Below are positions 1-8,737 of a stretch of 64,000 bases of DNA, piece after piece. Every line of letters starts with the position of its first letter. Positions within the stretch are counted from its first letter, which is position 1. Both the position numbers and the translations under genes were made by a program. The DNA comes from Metalysinibacillus jejuensis (GTDB lineage: Bacteria > Bacillota > Bacilli > Bacillales_A > Planococcaceae). The stretch covers positions 1 to 64,000 of the forward strand of contig NZ_QAFW01000007.1 in the NCBI RefSeq assembly GCF_003057615.1. Reading direction: 5' to 3'. The notes beneath the pieces are model-generated. The model had not been told where the DNA came from. It saw only the letters and a list, made by a program, of their open reading frames with translations, and made no database searches.

Positions 1-105
1 TTTACACGCCTGTTTCTTTGGCATGCGCTCGATCAACAATGGCAAACGTATGTGGAAGAAACTCTGACCTCAGCTCGATTCATTTATCAAGAAAATGATA
101 CGTGA
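1..105 (+). CDS. C-terminal end of an unidentified gene (partial)
   Basis: Reading frame 1 is open from the window edge to TGA at 103-105 and encodes 34 residues ending in IYQENDT. A hairpin terminator follows within 30 bases, which supports a real gene end. The fragment is too short to assign. MMPL exporters often sit next to a TetR-type repressor gene, so a regulator of the downstream exporter is possible, but nothing in these residues proves it. Confidence 0.5.
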   Translation, partial: FTRLFLWHALDQQWQTYVEETLTSARFIYQENDT

Positions 106-133
106 ATTTCGCTAATCAACACGTGTGTGAAAG

Positions 134-170
134 AACAGAAGTTGCGTCTATGCGACTTCTGTTTTTTTTT
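134..170 (+). terminator. Rho-independent terminator after the partial gene
   Basis: The arms ACAGAAGTTGCG (135-146) and TGCGACTTCTGT (151-162) pair around loop TCTA, with two G-U pairs. A run of T follows to 170. Confidence 0.8.
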
Positions 171-250
171 GTTGTTAAGTAATGTTCATTTAAAGTTCAT
201 GTAGCTCTTTTACACTTAATATAACATCACATAAGTAAGGAGTAGACAAC

Positions 251-2362
251 ATGAAAATACTACGAGAAAAGAAAAAGTGGCTAGCTATTGTTGCAGCATG
301 GTTACTTGTTATGGTGACCTTAACGATGGTTGCCCCTACAGCAAAAGAAGTCACAACACCAGCTAAAAATGCTGGCTTACCAGATGAGGCACTTTCAATA
401 GAAGCTAAGCAGATGATTAAAACATACTTTCCTTCTTCAGACGGTACCCCTTTATTTATAGTTATGCATCATGACGCAGGGTTTGATACGGCTACGTATG
501 AACAAGCCATTCATACTGTAGAAGGTTTAGTAGAAGATACGACGTTAGAGGCATCTGTTTTACCACTTTCAAAGATGCCGGAGCAAGCATGGGAAGGTTT
601 TACATCAGAAGACGGTAAAACATTTTTTATACCTGTAACATTTACAGGTGAACTTGAAGGTAAAGAAGTTAAAGCAGAATTAGATACAATGAAAGAGCAA
701 GTAGCTAGCGCATTACCACAGACAGACGTTTTCTTCACAGGGCCTGTAGGTATTGTGGCAGATGCATACGAAATGTTTACAAAAGCTGACGTTGTCTTAA
801 TGTTAAGTACAATCGTTGTCATTTTAGTTTTACTTATTGTTATTTACCGCTCACCACTGCTCGCATTTATTCCGTTAATTGGAGCGGGAATTGTATACAT
901 GGTAGTAGATCGAGTAATTGGTCTTGTGGGTGGTGCAGGTATTATTGCGATTGATGGACAAGCATTATCAATTATGTTGATTTTATTATTCGCAGTAATT
1001 ACAGACTATTCATTGTTAATTTTCTCTCGTTTCCGTGAAGAATTAGAGAAAGGCTTACCGACTAATGAAGCGATGAAAAATGCTGTTAAGCATGTACGTG
1101 AGCCAATCGTATTTAGCGGTAGCACAGTAATGCTAGGCATGCTCACATTATTCTTTGCAGTATTTGAAATTTACCGTGTATTTGCACCGGTGTTTGCTAT
1201 CGCTGTCGCTTTTATTTTCTTAGCAGGATTGACATTATTGCCAGCTTTATTTGCTATCGCTGGCGCAAAAGCCTTCTGGCCATTTAATCCTCGTAAAGTG
1301 GCAAATAAGCCGAAAAAAGAAGGTATGTGGCATCGTATTGCACGATTTGTAACAGATAAACCGCTAGTATCTATGATTCCTGTAATTGTAGTACTTCTTG
1401 TCTTTACATTAGCGGGCAACTCAATGAAATACACATTTAACTTGCTGGATTCTTTCCCAGAAGAAATGTCATCGATTCAAGGATATCATCAATTAGAAAC
1501 AGCATTTTCAAAAGGTGATATTGCTCCTACAACGATGGTTATCCAAGCAAATGAAACATTGACCGAAGAGAAATTGCAAGATGTAGCTACTGTAATGGAA
1601 AAGCAAGAGGGAATTCATGCAGTCACTATACAAGGTGGAGGCAATGCGATTTCAAAAGAGGATGACAAGGTAGCTAAATTAAACGTTATTTTAGAAGAAA
1701 ATCCGTATGATGAAAAAGCTTTCGATCAAATCGAAGCCATTCGCAGTAAAGCGGATGACTTGTTACAACAAGCACAACTTAAAGATGCTCATTTATATAT
1801 TGCTGGTGAAACTGCAGAGCAAGCTGATATTCGTGCAACGAGTAAAAGTGATATGATTCGCGTAGGTGTAATCATGTCGATATTAATTGCGATTATGTTA
1901 GGCATTCAAACACGCTCACTTATTGCGCCAATCTATATGATGGCAACGATTATTTTATCATTTGGCGCTGCATTAGGGATTACCGTATTTGTCTTCCAAA
2001 ATGTTTTAGATTACGAGGGTGTGAGTTATCGTACGCCTGTCTATGCTTTCGTCTTTTTAGTAGCGCTAGGCGTAGACTATAGTATTATGCTTATGGCACG
2101 TATTCGTGAAGAAGTAAAACATCTCCCGTTAAAAGAAGCTGTCGTTGAAGGTGTTGGTAAAACAGGTGGGGTAATTTCATCAGCAGGTGTAATCTTAGCT
2201 GCAACATTTGCTGTATTGATGACACAACCTGTCCTTGATTTACGTGTGTTTGGCTTCTCTGTTTTCATCGGTGTATTAATCGATACATTTTTAGTACGAA
2301 CAATCGTAATTCCAGCAATTATTGTATTGTTAGGTAAGTGGAGCTTTTGGCCAAAAAAATAA
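251..2362 (+). CDS. MMPL/RND-family membrane exporter (YdfJ-like)
   Basis: A 703-residue polytopic membrane protein with the duplicated layout of the MMPL branch of RND transporters. It has one N-terminal membrane segment (about 10-30), a large extracytoplasmic loop, a bundle of five membrane segments (about 180-345), then a second copy of the same plan. Each bundle carries the charged family motif: ITDYSLLIFSRFREE in the first half and GVDYSIMLMARIREE in the second. Families of this type export lipids or hydrophobic drugs with the proton motive force; the substrate here is unknown. AAGGAG at 237-242 sets the ATG start. It is monocistronic, with terminators on both sides. Confidence 0.85.
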   Translation: MKILREKKKWLAIVAAWLLVMVTLTMVAPTAKEVTTPAKNAGLPDEALSIEAKQMIKTYFPSSDGTPLFIVMHHDAGFDTATYEQAIHTVEGLVEDTTLEASVLPLSKMPEQAWEGFTSEDGKTFFIPVTFTGELEGKEVKAELDTMKEQVASALPQTDVFFTGPVGIVADAYEMFTKADVVLMLSTIVVILVLLIVIYRSPLLAFIPLIGAGIVYMVVDRVIGLVGGAGIIAIDGQALSIMLILLFAVITDYSLLIFSRFREELEKGLPTNEAMKNAVKHVREPIVFSGSTVMLGMLTLFFAVFEIYRVFAPVFAIAVAFIFLAGLTLLPALFAIAGAKAFWPFNPRKVANKPKKEGMWHRIARFVTDKPLVSMIPVIVVLLVFTLAGNSMKYTFNLLDSFPEEMSSIQGYHQLETAFSKGDIAPTTMVIQANETLTEEKLQDVATVMEKQEGIHAVTIQGGGNAISKEDDKVAKLNVILEENPYDEKAFDQIEAIRSKADDLLQQAQLKDAHLYIAGETAEQADIRATSKSDMIRVGVIMSILIAIMLGIQTRSLIAPIYMMATIILSFGAALGITVFVFQNVLDYEGVSYRTPVYAFVFLVALGVDYSIMLMARIREEVKHLPLKEAVVEGVGKTGGVISSAGVILAATFAVLMTQPVLDLRVFGFSVFIGVLIDTFLVRTIVIPAIIVLLGKWSFWPKK

Positions 2363-2368
2363 AAAATA

Positions 2369-2405
2369 AAAACACGTTAGCGTAAAAAGTTAACGTGTTT
2401 TTTTG
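2369..2405 (+). terminator. Terminator of the MMPL gene
   Basis: AACACGTTA (2371-2379) pairs with TAACGTGTT (2391-2399), followed by a T run to 2404. Confidence 0.8.
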
Positions 2406-2933
2406 CCGTTGTATAACAGATTATAAATTCATAATGTAGAAATAATCCTACATAAACGAAAAAGATTGTGATGTTTTGCACAAATAAAGAAAATTTTTTA
2501 TTAATAATGAAAAAAAACGAAGTAGCTTCTATGATAAAAAAGCTGACACTCGAATTAATTAAATATATCTATAAAATGATTCGATTTTCTGCTTTAAGTA
2601 TATAAAAATAGTTTATGCCAGTATGTGAATAATTACACAACTACATATATAAAAATAACAATATATTATTAAGATTTCAAAATAAAGATATTTTGAAAGC
2701 GCTTTTACAATGAGACGAAGTCAGTATGGTAGAGTCTTTACACTTTTAAATAACTATATTTTTTTCTGCTTAATGTGATGTATTTCTTTTGTTATATAAT
2801 AATCTCTTTTTGAGTGAAATAATAAAAAAAGAAAAAAATAACTTGCCAAGATATAAATATCAATGGTATCTTGTTTAACATAGCCGTTCATAAAGTATTC
2901 ACAAATAGCAAGAAGGGGGATTAGTGAGAAGAT
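2406..2933. other. Long AT-rich intergenic region
   Basis: About 530 bases without a convincing reading frame, very rich in A and T. It holds the cre-like site at 2694-2707 and a TATAAT-like hexamer at 2795-2800 that lacks a good -35 partner. It probably contains the promoter and a long leader of the MFS gene that starts at 2934. No RNA gene or riboswitch could be recognised. Confidence 0.5.
2694..2707 (+). promoter_or_regulatory. Candidate cre (CcpA) operator upstream of the MFS carrier
   Basis: TGAAAGCGCTTTTA matches the Bacillus cre consensus TGWAARCGYTWNCA at every defined position except one (T instead of C next to the end). It lies 227 bases before the MFS start codon. CcpA itself is encoded in this window. 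The site is seen; regulation is inferred. Confidence 0.6.
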
Positions 2934-4214
2934 ATGAATAAAAACAGATGGTTAATTGCATTATCTGCAATAGCAATCCACTTATCAATTGGTGCGGCAT
3001 ACGCATACAGCGTGTATAAAATGCCAATCGCCGAACAGATGGGATGGAGCGACTCAAAAATAACAATTGCTTTTACGATTATGATGGGGTTAGCTGGTTT
3101 TGCAGCTGCACTCTTTGGTAACTTTGTAGAGAAACAAGGGCCAAGACGCTCAGCAATGTTAGCAGCAGTATTATTTGGTTTAGGACAAGCGGGGGCAGGT
3201 GTCGCGATTTTAGTAGACTCTGTCGTTTTATATTGGTTAACATACGGTTTATTAAGTGGTTTAGGGATGGGGATCGGCTATATCGCACCTGTTTCTACAC
3301 TTGTTAAATGGTTCCCAGATCGCCGAGGGTTAGCAACAGGTATGGCAGTATTAGGATTCGGTGCAGGTTCATTAATTACAGCACCAGTAGCTGTAAGTTT
3401 AATGAGTGCTGTAGGTATTTCAAATACGTACTTTATTTTAGGCGCAAGTTACTTTACATTCATGATGCTAGGCGCGCTTTACATTGCACCACCGCCACGT
3501 GATTATACAGTAGCTGGTATGGAAGCTGTCGTAGCAAAAGGCAGCAAAAAAACAACTGCGGATTTAGCACAGTTGTCTGCAAGAGAGGCTGTTAAAACGA
3601 AACGTTTTTGGATGCTTTGGACAATGCATTTAGTTAGCGTTACAGCCGGTATTATGATGATCTCTGTTGCTTCACCGATGGCACAAGAAATTGCTGGTCT
3701 TTCGGTAGCTGGTGCAGCGACAATGGTTGGTATCATGGGTCTATTTAACGGTGGTGGCCGTTTAATATGGGCAGCAGCATCAGATTATTTAGGACGCGCC
3801 AACGTCTTTATTTTATTCTTTGCTGCAGAAGTTGTGATCTTCTTCTTATTACCAATGACAACAAACACAATTATCTTCCAGTTATTTATCTTCCTCGTAG
3901 TTAGTTTCTACGGTGGCGGATTCTCGAATTTACCAGCATTTGCAGGTGATATGTTTGGCACAAAGCAACTAGGAGCCATTCACGGATATTTATTAACGAC
4001 ATGGTCACTTGGCGGTATTTTTGGCCCAATGATTGTGACGTTTGTTAAGGGAGCTACAGGTAGCTATATTCCTGTATTTTATATCTTTACAGTATTAGCA
4101 GCACTCGCTTTACTTGTAGCAGTAGCATTGCGTATTGATGTAACACGAGAACGTCGTGGCATTGCGCAAAAAGAAGCTCAGCAACAAGAAACAGATGCTG
4201 TGTCACATGCCTAA
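2934..4214 (+). CDS. OFA-family MFS transporter (oxalate/formate or lactate/pyruvate type)
   Basis: A 426-residue, 12-segment major facilitator protein of the OFA group (OxlT, YhjX). It opens with NRWLIALSAIAIHLSIGAAYAYSV, and has GPRR in the loop 2-3 region, the aromatic-rich PVSTLVKWFPDRRGLATG segment after TM4, and YGGGFSNLPAFAGDMFG in TM10-11. Family members carry small carboxylates; the true substrate cannot be read from sequence. The start is the first possible in-frame ATG because TGA lies three codons upstream. AAGGGGGA at 2913-2920 is a somewhat distant Shine-Dalgarno site. A cre-like site upstream suggests carbon-source control. Confidence 0.85.
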   Translation: MNKNRWLIALSAIAIHLSIGAAYAYSVYKMPIAEQMGWSDSKITIAFTIMMGLAGFAAALFGNFVEKQGPRRSAMLAAVLFGLGQAGAGVAILVDSVVLYWLTYGLLSGLGMGIGYIAPVSTLVKWFPDRRGLATGMAVLGFGAGSLITAPVAVSLMSAVGISNTYFILGASYFTFMMLGALYIAPPPRDYTVAGMEAVVAKGSKKTTADLAQLSAREAVKTKRFWMLWTMHLVSVTAGIMMISVASPMAQEIAGLSVAGAATMVGIMGLFNGGGRLIWAAASDYLGRANVFILFFAAEVVIFFLLPMTTNTIIFQLFIFLVVSFYGGGFSNLPAFAGDMFGTKQLGAIHGYLLTTWSLGGIFGPMIVTFVKGATGSYIPVFYIFTVLAALALLVAVALRIDVTRERRGIAQKEAQQQETDAVSHA

Positions 4215-4220
4215 TAATGT

Positions 4221-4250
4221 ATAGCGTGCGTTTAAGCACGCTATTTTTTT
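4221..4250 (+). terminator. Terminator of the MFS gene
   Basis: ATAGCGTGC (4221-4229) pairs with GCACGCTAT (4236-4244), then a T run. Confidence 0.85.
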
Positions 4251-4368
4251 AGTATCGTTGTTGTATAACACAATCTTATTATTACTCATACAATATAACA
4301 GCTGTGAAGCAGTGTCAATATAAATGAATAAACTAATCAGAATAGTTCTTAATCTACAAAAATAGTGA

Positions 4369-5616
4369 TTAATATAGAGCGGCACACATGCCTGCGATAC
4401 GACCTGTTACTAAGGCAGCTGTAATGTTATAACCTCCTGTATAACCGTGAACATCTAAAATTTCTCCACAGAAATACAAGCCTTGTTTTTTTCGCGAAGC
4501 CATTGTTTTAGGTTCGATTTCTTTAGTAGAAACGCCACCACCTGTAACGAATGCTTTTTCCATCGGTTGTGTGCCTGAAACTTGCATTGTAAATTGGGCA
4601 AGTTGCTCGGCTAATGCGCGTAACTCTGCTTGAGAGACATCGGCACCTGTTTTATTAGGATCTAACTTAGCTTGTTCAAATAAAAATAATAACCAACGCT
4701 CTACGGCAAGTGCTTTAAATGTATTTTTTAAGGCCTTTTTAGGTTCAGCTTTTGCGAGTTTTTGTAAGTGCAACGTAAGGTTATGTGCATTTTCTTCTAT
4801 CGTTTGGATTTGCAAGGTGACGGGTTGATTGCCATTTTTCATTTGTTCTTTAACGACAAATTGGCTACAACGCAAAATTGCAGGGCCACTTAAACCAAAG
4901 TGTGTAAAGAGCATGTCCATTTTATGTGTCACTACTACTTTACCTTTAGCATTTAACACGCTAACCGCCGTATCGCGTAGTGCCAAGCCTTGTAACGTCT
5001 TATCTTTAATAAAATTTTCTTGTGAAAGTAAAGGTACTTCGGTAGGAAAGAGTGGAGTAATCGTATGACCAGCGCGTTCAGCCCAAGCGTAGCCATCACC
5101 CGTAGAGCCGGTATGTGGCACTGCCTTACCACCAACAGCTACAATGACAGCGCGTGCTGTGAATTCTTCTGTTGCAGTACGAATGCCGAATACGCGGGTG
5201 TCATCCATTAAGAGTTTTTCTACCGCTGTAGCGCGTAAAATCGTAACGTTTAGACGCTCGAGCTCATGTAATAATACGTCAACAATATCGCGTGCACGAT
5301 TTGATACAGGAAACATTCTCCCGTGGTCTTCTTCTTTTAGCGCGACACCTCGCGTTTCAAAGAAATGAATAATATCTTCATTATTATAAATGCTAAAAGG
5401 GCCATATAAAAAACGTCCATTGCCTGGAATGTTTTTAATAATCTCCTCAATCGGAAGACGATTGGTAACGTTGCAACGGCCGCCACCTGAAATAGCGAGT
5501 TTTGTGCCAAGCTTCGTGCCCTTTTCTACAAGTAATACTTTTTTATGTTGTTCTGCCGCGGCTACTGCAGCCATCAAGCCTGCTGTGCCACCGCCGATTA
5601 CAATTACATCATACAT
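4369..5616 (-). CDS. ytfP: FAD-dependent oxidoreductase of the HI0933/YhiN family
   Basis: A flavoprotein with an N-terminal Rossmann motif ([16 protein letters not shown]), the family segment [16 protein letters not shown], and a C-terminal FAD-contacting stretch [16 protein letters not shown]. The reaction of this widespread family is not established. The chosen start gives 415 residues beginning MYDVIVIGG, because AAAGGA lies at the right distance from this ATG; an in-frame ATG ten codons further up has no such site. It is transcribed divergently from the flippase gene. B. subtilis YtfP also neighbours YtgP, which supports orthology. Confidence 0.85.
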   Translation of the reverse strand: MYDVIVIGGGTAGLMAAVAAAEQHKKVLLVEKGTKLGTKLAISGGGRCNVTNRLPIEEIIKNIPGNGRFLYGPFSIYNNEDIIHFFETRGVALKEEDHGRMFPVSNRARDIVDVLLHELERLNVTILRATAVEKLLMDDTRVFGIRTATEEFTARAVIVAVGGKAVPHTGSTGDGYAWAERAGHTITPLFPTEVPLLSQENFIKDKTLQGLALRDTAVSVLNAKGKVVVTHKMDMLFTHFGLSGPAILRCSQFVVKEQMKNGNQPVTLQIQTIEENAHNLTLHLQKLAKAEPKKALKNTFKALAVERWLLFLFEQAKLDPNKTGADVSQAELRALAEQLAQFTMQVSGTQPMEKAFVTGGGVSTKEIEPKTMASRKKQGLYFCGEILDVHGYTGGYNITAALVTGRIAGMCAALY

Positions 5617-5765
5617 CGTGTAACGTCCTTTCATTTTGACGGGCAACTCGCCCTAATAATTTTGCGTTTCTATAATAAAAGCATTTGAGTAAATGCTGTT
5701 TCAAGGTTAAACTATACTTTAGGTTTAATGCAATGTTTGATTTTTAATAGAATGGTGGCTGTTTA

Positions 5766-7385
5766 ATGTCCTCGAATAGTTTAATGAAAGGCGCTGCGAT
5801 TTTAACAATCGGGTTATTTTTATCAAAGGCGCTTGGTTTAATTTATATCTTTCCTTTTTACGCCATTATTGGCGAGAGTAATGTAGCCCTGTATTCCTAT
5901 GCATACATACCTTATTCTATTATGTTAACTTTTGCGATTTCAGGGGCTCCTAATGCTGTAGCAAAATTTGTTTCAAAATATAATACCTTAGGCGATTATG
6001 ATACAGGTCGTAGGCTTATGCGCTCCGGGCTATTCGTAATGCTTGGCACAGGGGTACTATCTTTTATTTTACTATTTAGCTTAGCAACACCGATTGCTGA
6101 GATGGTAATTAAAAGTGATGAGCAAGTGTTTTCTGTTGAACAAATTGCAAGTGTTATTCGCTGGTTAAGTTTAGCGCTACTTGTTGTACCATTTATGAGT
6201 TTATGGCGTGGTTTTTTCCAAGGGTATGGCATTATGACACCAACAGCTGTTTCGCAACTAGTAGAGCAAATTGTGCGTGTCGCATTTTTATTAACCGCAT
6301 CATTTTTAGTGATGATCGTATTTAGCGGAAAAGTGGAGACAGCGATTTCGATGGCTGTATTTGCAGCATTTGTTGGTGCGGTAGCATCGATGTTTGTTTT
6401 ACTGTATTACTGGCGTAAATATGTACCAGAATTTGACCGTCTACGTGCGACAAGTGTTGCAAGTGGTGAAGATGTATCAATGGTAACGATGTACAAAGAA
6501 ATTTTAACATACTCGATACCATTTGCATTTGTCGGTATGGCCGACCCTTTGTTTCAACTTGTAGATATGCTTACCTTTAATGATGCAATGACATCAATTG
6601 GCTTAGCTAAAGTAACTGATGATTATTTCGGTATGATTAACTTTTTAACGAATAAGATTGTTATGATTCCTGTCATGTTAGCATCAGGTCTTTCGATGGC
6701 ATTAATTCCGGTAATTACACGTTATTATACACAAGGTGCGCAAACCTCACTTCGTTATACGGTCGATAAAACGTTTCAAATTATTTTATTCGTTATGCTA
6801 CCTGCTACAGTAGGTATTATGACGTTATCATATGAAATTTATTATACGTTTTATTCTAAAAGTGAGGCGGGTGCTACAATCCTTATGCATTACGCACCAA
6901 TTGCCATATTATTTGCCTTATTTGCAGTAACTGCAGCGTTAATGCAAGGTATTAACTATCAAAAGTGGGTAGTATTTAGCTTATTAACAGGGATTTTTAT
7001 GAAGCTGGCGCTCAATATTCCGCTCATTCGTATTTTTGAAGCAGATGGTTCCATTATTGCTACAGGTATCGGTTATACCACAGCGATTACGATAAACATT
7101 GCTGTTATTGTAATTGTGTTAAATTACCGATCTACCATTGTGTTACGCAGAGCGTTGTTAATTGCGATTGTGACAGCATTAATGGCAGCTGTTGTATTTA
7201 TTGCTAAATGGTTACTCGGTTTAGTAGTAGGTCCACCAGAAACAAAATGGATAGCTATCCTATATGTAATAGTATGTGCACCGCTAGGAGCAATTGCTTA
7301 CGCCGCAATTACATTAAAAATCGGCTTAGCACAAAAAGTTTTAGGGGAACGAATTACACGCCTTACAAATAAATTAGGTTTATAA
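5766..7385 (+). CDS. ytgP: MurJ-type lipid II flippase / polysaccharide export protein
   Basis: A 539-residue MATE/MOP-superfamily membrane protein with about 14 predicted membrane segments. The N-terminus MKGAAILTIGLFLSKALGLIY is typical of the SpoVB/YtgP group, and the position between ytfP and the pseudouridine synthase matches B. subtilis ytgP, whose product is a MurJ orthologue that moves lipid II across the membrane. GGTGG at 5754-5758 precedes the ATG. The stop overlaps the ribosome site of the next gene, so the two are likely cotranscribed. Confidence 0.85.
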   Translation: MSSNSLMKGAAILTIGLFLSKALGLIYIFPFYAIIGESNVALYSYAYIPYSIMLTFAISGAPNAVAKFVSKYNTLGDYDTGRRLMRSGLFVMLGTGVLSFILLFSLATPIAEMVIKSDEQVFSVEQIASVIRWLSLALLVVPFMSLWRGFFQGYGIMTPTAVSQLVEQIVRVAFLLTASFLVMIVFSGKVETAISMAVFAAFVGAVASMFVLLYYWRKYVPEFDRLRATSVASGEDVSMVTMYKEILTYSIPFAFVGMADPLFQLVDMLTFNDAMTSIGLAKVTDDYFGMINFLTNKIVMIPVMLASGLSMALIPVITRYYTQGAQTSLRYTVDKTFQIILFVMLPATVGIMTLSYEIYYTFYSKSEAGATILMHYAPIAILFALFAVTAALMQGINYQKWVVFSLLTGIFMKLALNIPLIRIFEADGSIIATGIGYTTAITINIAVIVIVLNYRSTIVLRRALLIAIVTALMAAVVFIAKWLLGLVVGPPETKWIAILYVIVCAPLGAIAYAAITLKIGLAQKVLGERITRLTNKLGL

Positions 7386-7396
7386 GGAGTTTGATT

Positions 7397-8113
7397 ATGC
7401 GTTTAGATAAATTACTTGCGAATATGGGTTACGGCTCGCGCAAGGAAGTAAAGCAATTAGTGAAAGATAAAGTAGTGATGATTGATGGCGTGCTAGCAAA
7501 AAGTACATCACAACACGTTGATCCTATCGCACAGCAAATTACAGTATATGGTGAAGTTGTAGCGTATCGTGAATTTATTTACGTTATGTTACACAAGCCA
7601 CCAGGTGTGATTTCAGCTACGGAGGATTTACGCGATACTACAGTGATTGATTTATTAGATCCTACGTTACAACATTTCGCACCGTTTCCTGTAGGGCGTT
7701 TGGACAAAGATACGGAAGGGCTATTATTGATTACTAATGATGGTCAGCTGACGCATAATTTATTGTCACCTAAAAAGCATGTGCCTAAAGTATATTATGC
7801 GCGCATTGAAGGTGAGGTAACGGAAGCGGACGGTGAGGCGTTTGCGAAAGGCGTTATTTTAGACGACGGCTACGAAACGAAGCCAGCAAGTTTGAAAATT
7901 ATAGCGTCAGGCGAGCAATCTGAGATAGAGCTAACCATTCAAGAAGGTAAGTTCCATCAAGTTAAGCGCATGTTTGAGGCAGTTGGTAAGAAGGTTGTTT
8001 ACTTAAAGCGCTTCTCAATGGGGTCGCTTCAATTAGATGACAATCTAGCGCTCGGTGAATATCGTGAGCTAACAATTCAAGAGTTAACACAATTAAAAAG
8101 AGCAGGCGAGTAG
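7397..8113 (+). CDS. ytzG: 16S rRNA pseudouridine synthase, RsuA family
   Basis: A 238-residue protein with an N-terminal S4 RNA-binding domain (MRLDKLLANMGYGSRKEVKQ) and the RsuA catalytic domain with GRLDKDTEGLLLITNDG, whose Asp is the catalytic residue. The family makes pseudouridine 516 in 16S rRNA. AAGGAG at 7384-7389 sits seven bases before the ATG; a TTG two codons earlier is too close to it to be the start. It follows ytgP after 11 bases. Confidence 0.88.
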   Translation: MRLDKLLANMGYGSRKEVKQLVKDKVVMIDGVLAKSTSQHVDPIAQQITVYGEVVAYREFIYVMLHKPPGVISATEDLRDTTVIDLLDPTLQHFAPFPVGRLDKDTEGLLLITNDGQLTHNLLSPKKHVPKVYYARIEGEVTEADGEAFAKGVILDDGYETKPASLKIIASGEQSEIELTIQEGKFHQVKRMFEAVGKKVVYLKRFSMGSLQLDDNLALGEYRELTIQELTQLKRAGE

Positions 8114-8126
8114 CCTGCTAAACAGT

Positions 8127-8162
8127 AAAGAAATGACCCCGACGAAAGGTCATTTCTTTTTT
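8127..8162. terminator. Terminator between ytzG and ytzE
   Basis: AAAGAAATGACC (8127-8138) pairs perfectly with GGTCATTTCTTT (8148-8159), with T residues on the plus side. The reverse strand also ends in Ts, so it may serve both convergent genes. Confidence 0.85.
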
Positions 8163-8165
8163 GGG

Positions 8166-8387
8166 TTAAGATGGAATTTTTACTTTTTTGCTCGTCGTTG
8201 TCCATTTGCCACGACTTGGACTTTGTACCAAATCGTTAAATGCTAGTACGTTCAAATCTCTCTGAACAGTACGTGGAGTCATGCTAAACTCGTCGACTAA
8301 ATCTTGTGTAGTAACTGTACCTCTATCTAAGATAAATAAATACACACTTTTAATACGATTAAGCATTCGGTCAGTAGTAGGTTTCAT
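8166..8387 (-). CDS. ytzE: Small DeoR-type HTH protein YtzE
   Basis: A 73-residue protein that is only a winged-helix DeoR-type DNA-binding domain: TVTTQDLVDEFSMTPRTVQRDL is the helix-turn-helix. It has no sugar-binding domain. AAGGAG precedes the ATG. The gene has a leader of about 140 bases whose start region holds an inverted repeat (8507-8526), a possible self-binding site. The target genes are unknown. Confidence 0.8.
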   Translation of the reverse strand: MKPTTDRMLNRIKSVYLFILDRGTVTTQDLVDEFSMTPRTVQRDLNVLAFNDLVQSPSRGKWTTTSKKVKIPS

Positions 8388-8506
8388 AAGTGAACCACTC
8401 CTTCATCTCAATTCTCTTGGCAAAGACTAGCGGACGACATGAATGTTTGTGCGGAGTGCACTAAGGCTTAAATTTAATTGCCTGAGACATCCCCTTTAAG
8501 TTGTAA

Positions 8507-8536
8507 TTGTCAGTCGAATCTGACAACTTCATTATA
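8507..8536 (-). promoter_or_regulatory. ytzE promoter -10 and adjoining inverted repeat
   Basis: On the minus strand TATAAT (8531-8536 reversed) is followed within five bases by TTGTCAG-N6-CTGACAA (8507-8526), a perfect 7-bp inverted repeat. Such a placement suits an operator or a 5'-end RNA hairpin. The -35 region is poor. The rest of 8388-8677 shows nothing else recognisable. Confidence 0.45.
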
Positions 8537-8677
8537 CAAAAAAAGTATAAAAAATACTAGGGTATGCACAGATTTTTAACATGCAATGTACGTATGATTT
8601 ACAATAGCCGCTAACACTCAGTGTACTTGATACCCGCGTTCAAACTTAAAAAAACATCACTACACAATAATAATTTA

Positions 8678-8705
8678 TTGAATTTTCACCGATTAAGAGT
8701 AGAAT
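8678..8705 (+). promoter_or_regulatory. Promoter of pepV-dat
   Basis: TTGAAT (8678-8683), a 16-base spacer, and TAGAAT (8700-8705), ending 32 bases before the start codon. A vegetative sigma-A type promoter. Confidence 0.55.
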
Positions 8706-8737
8706 AGCTGTAACAACGATAGAAGGGGGCAAATGAA

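Noticed and set aside
511-822. Open frame of about 100 codons on the minus strand inside the MMPL gene
   Set aside because: Shadow of the coding strand: no ribosome site, odd composition, and it lies wholly inside a conserved gene. The same holds for many other antisense frames in this window.
4203-4385. Possible 60-residue gene between the MFS gene and ytfP
   Set aside because: It overlaps a terminator and the end of ytfP and has no Shine-Dalgarno site.
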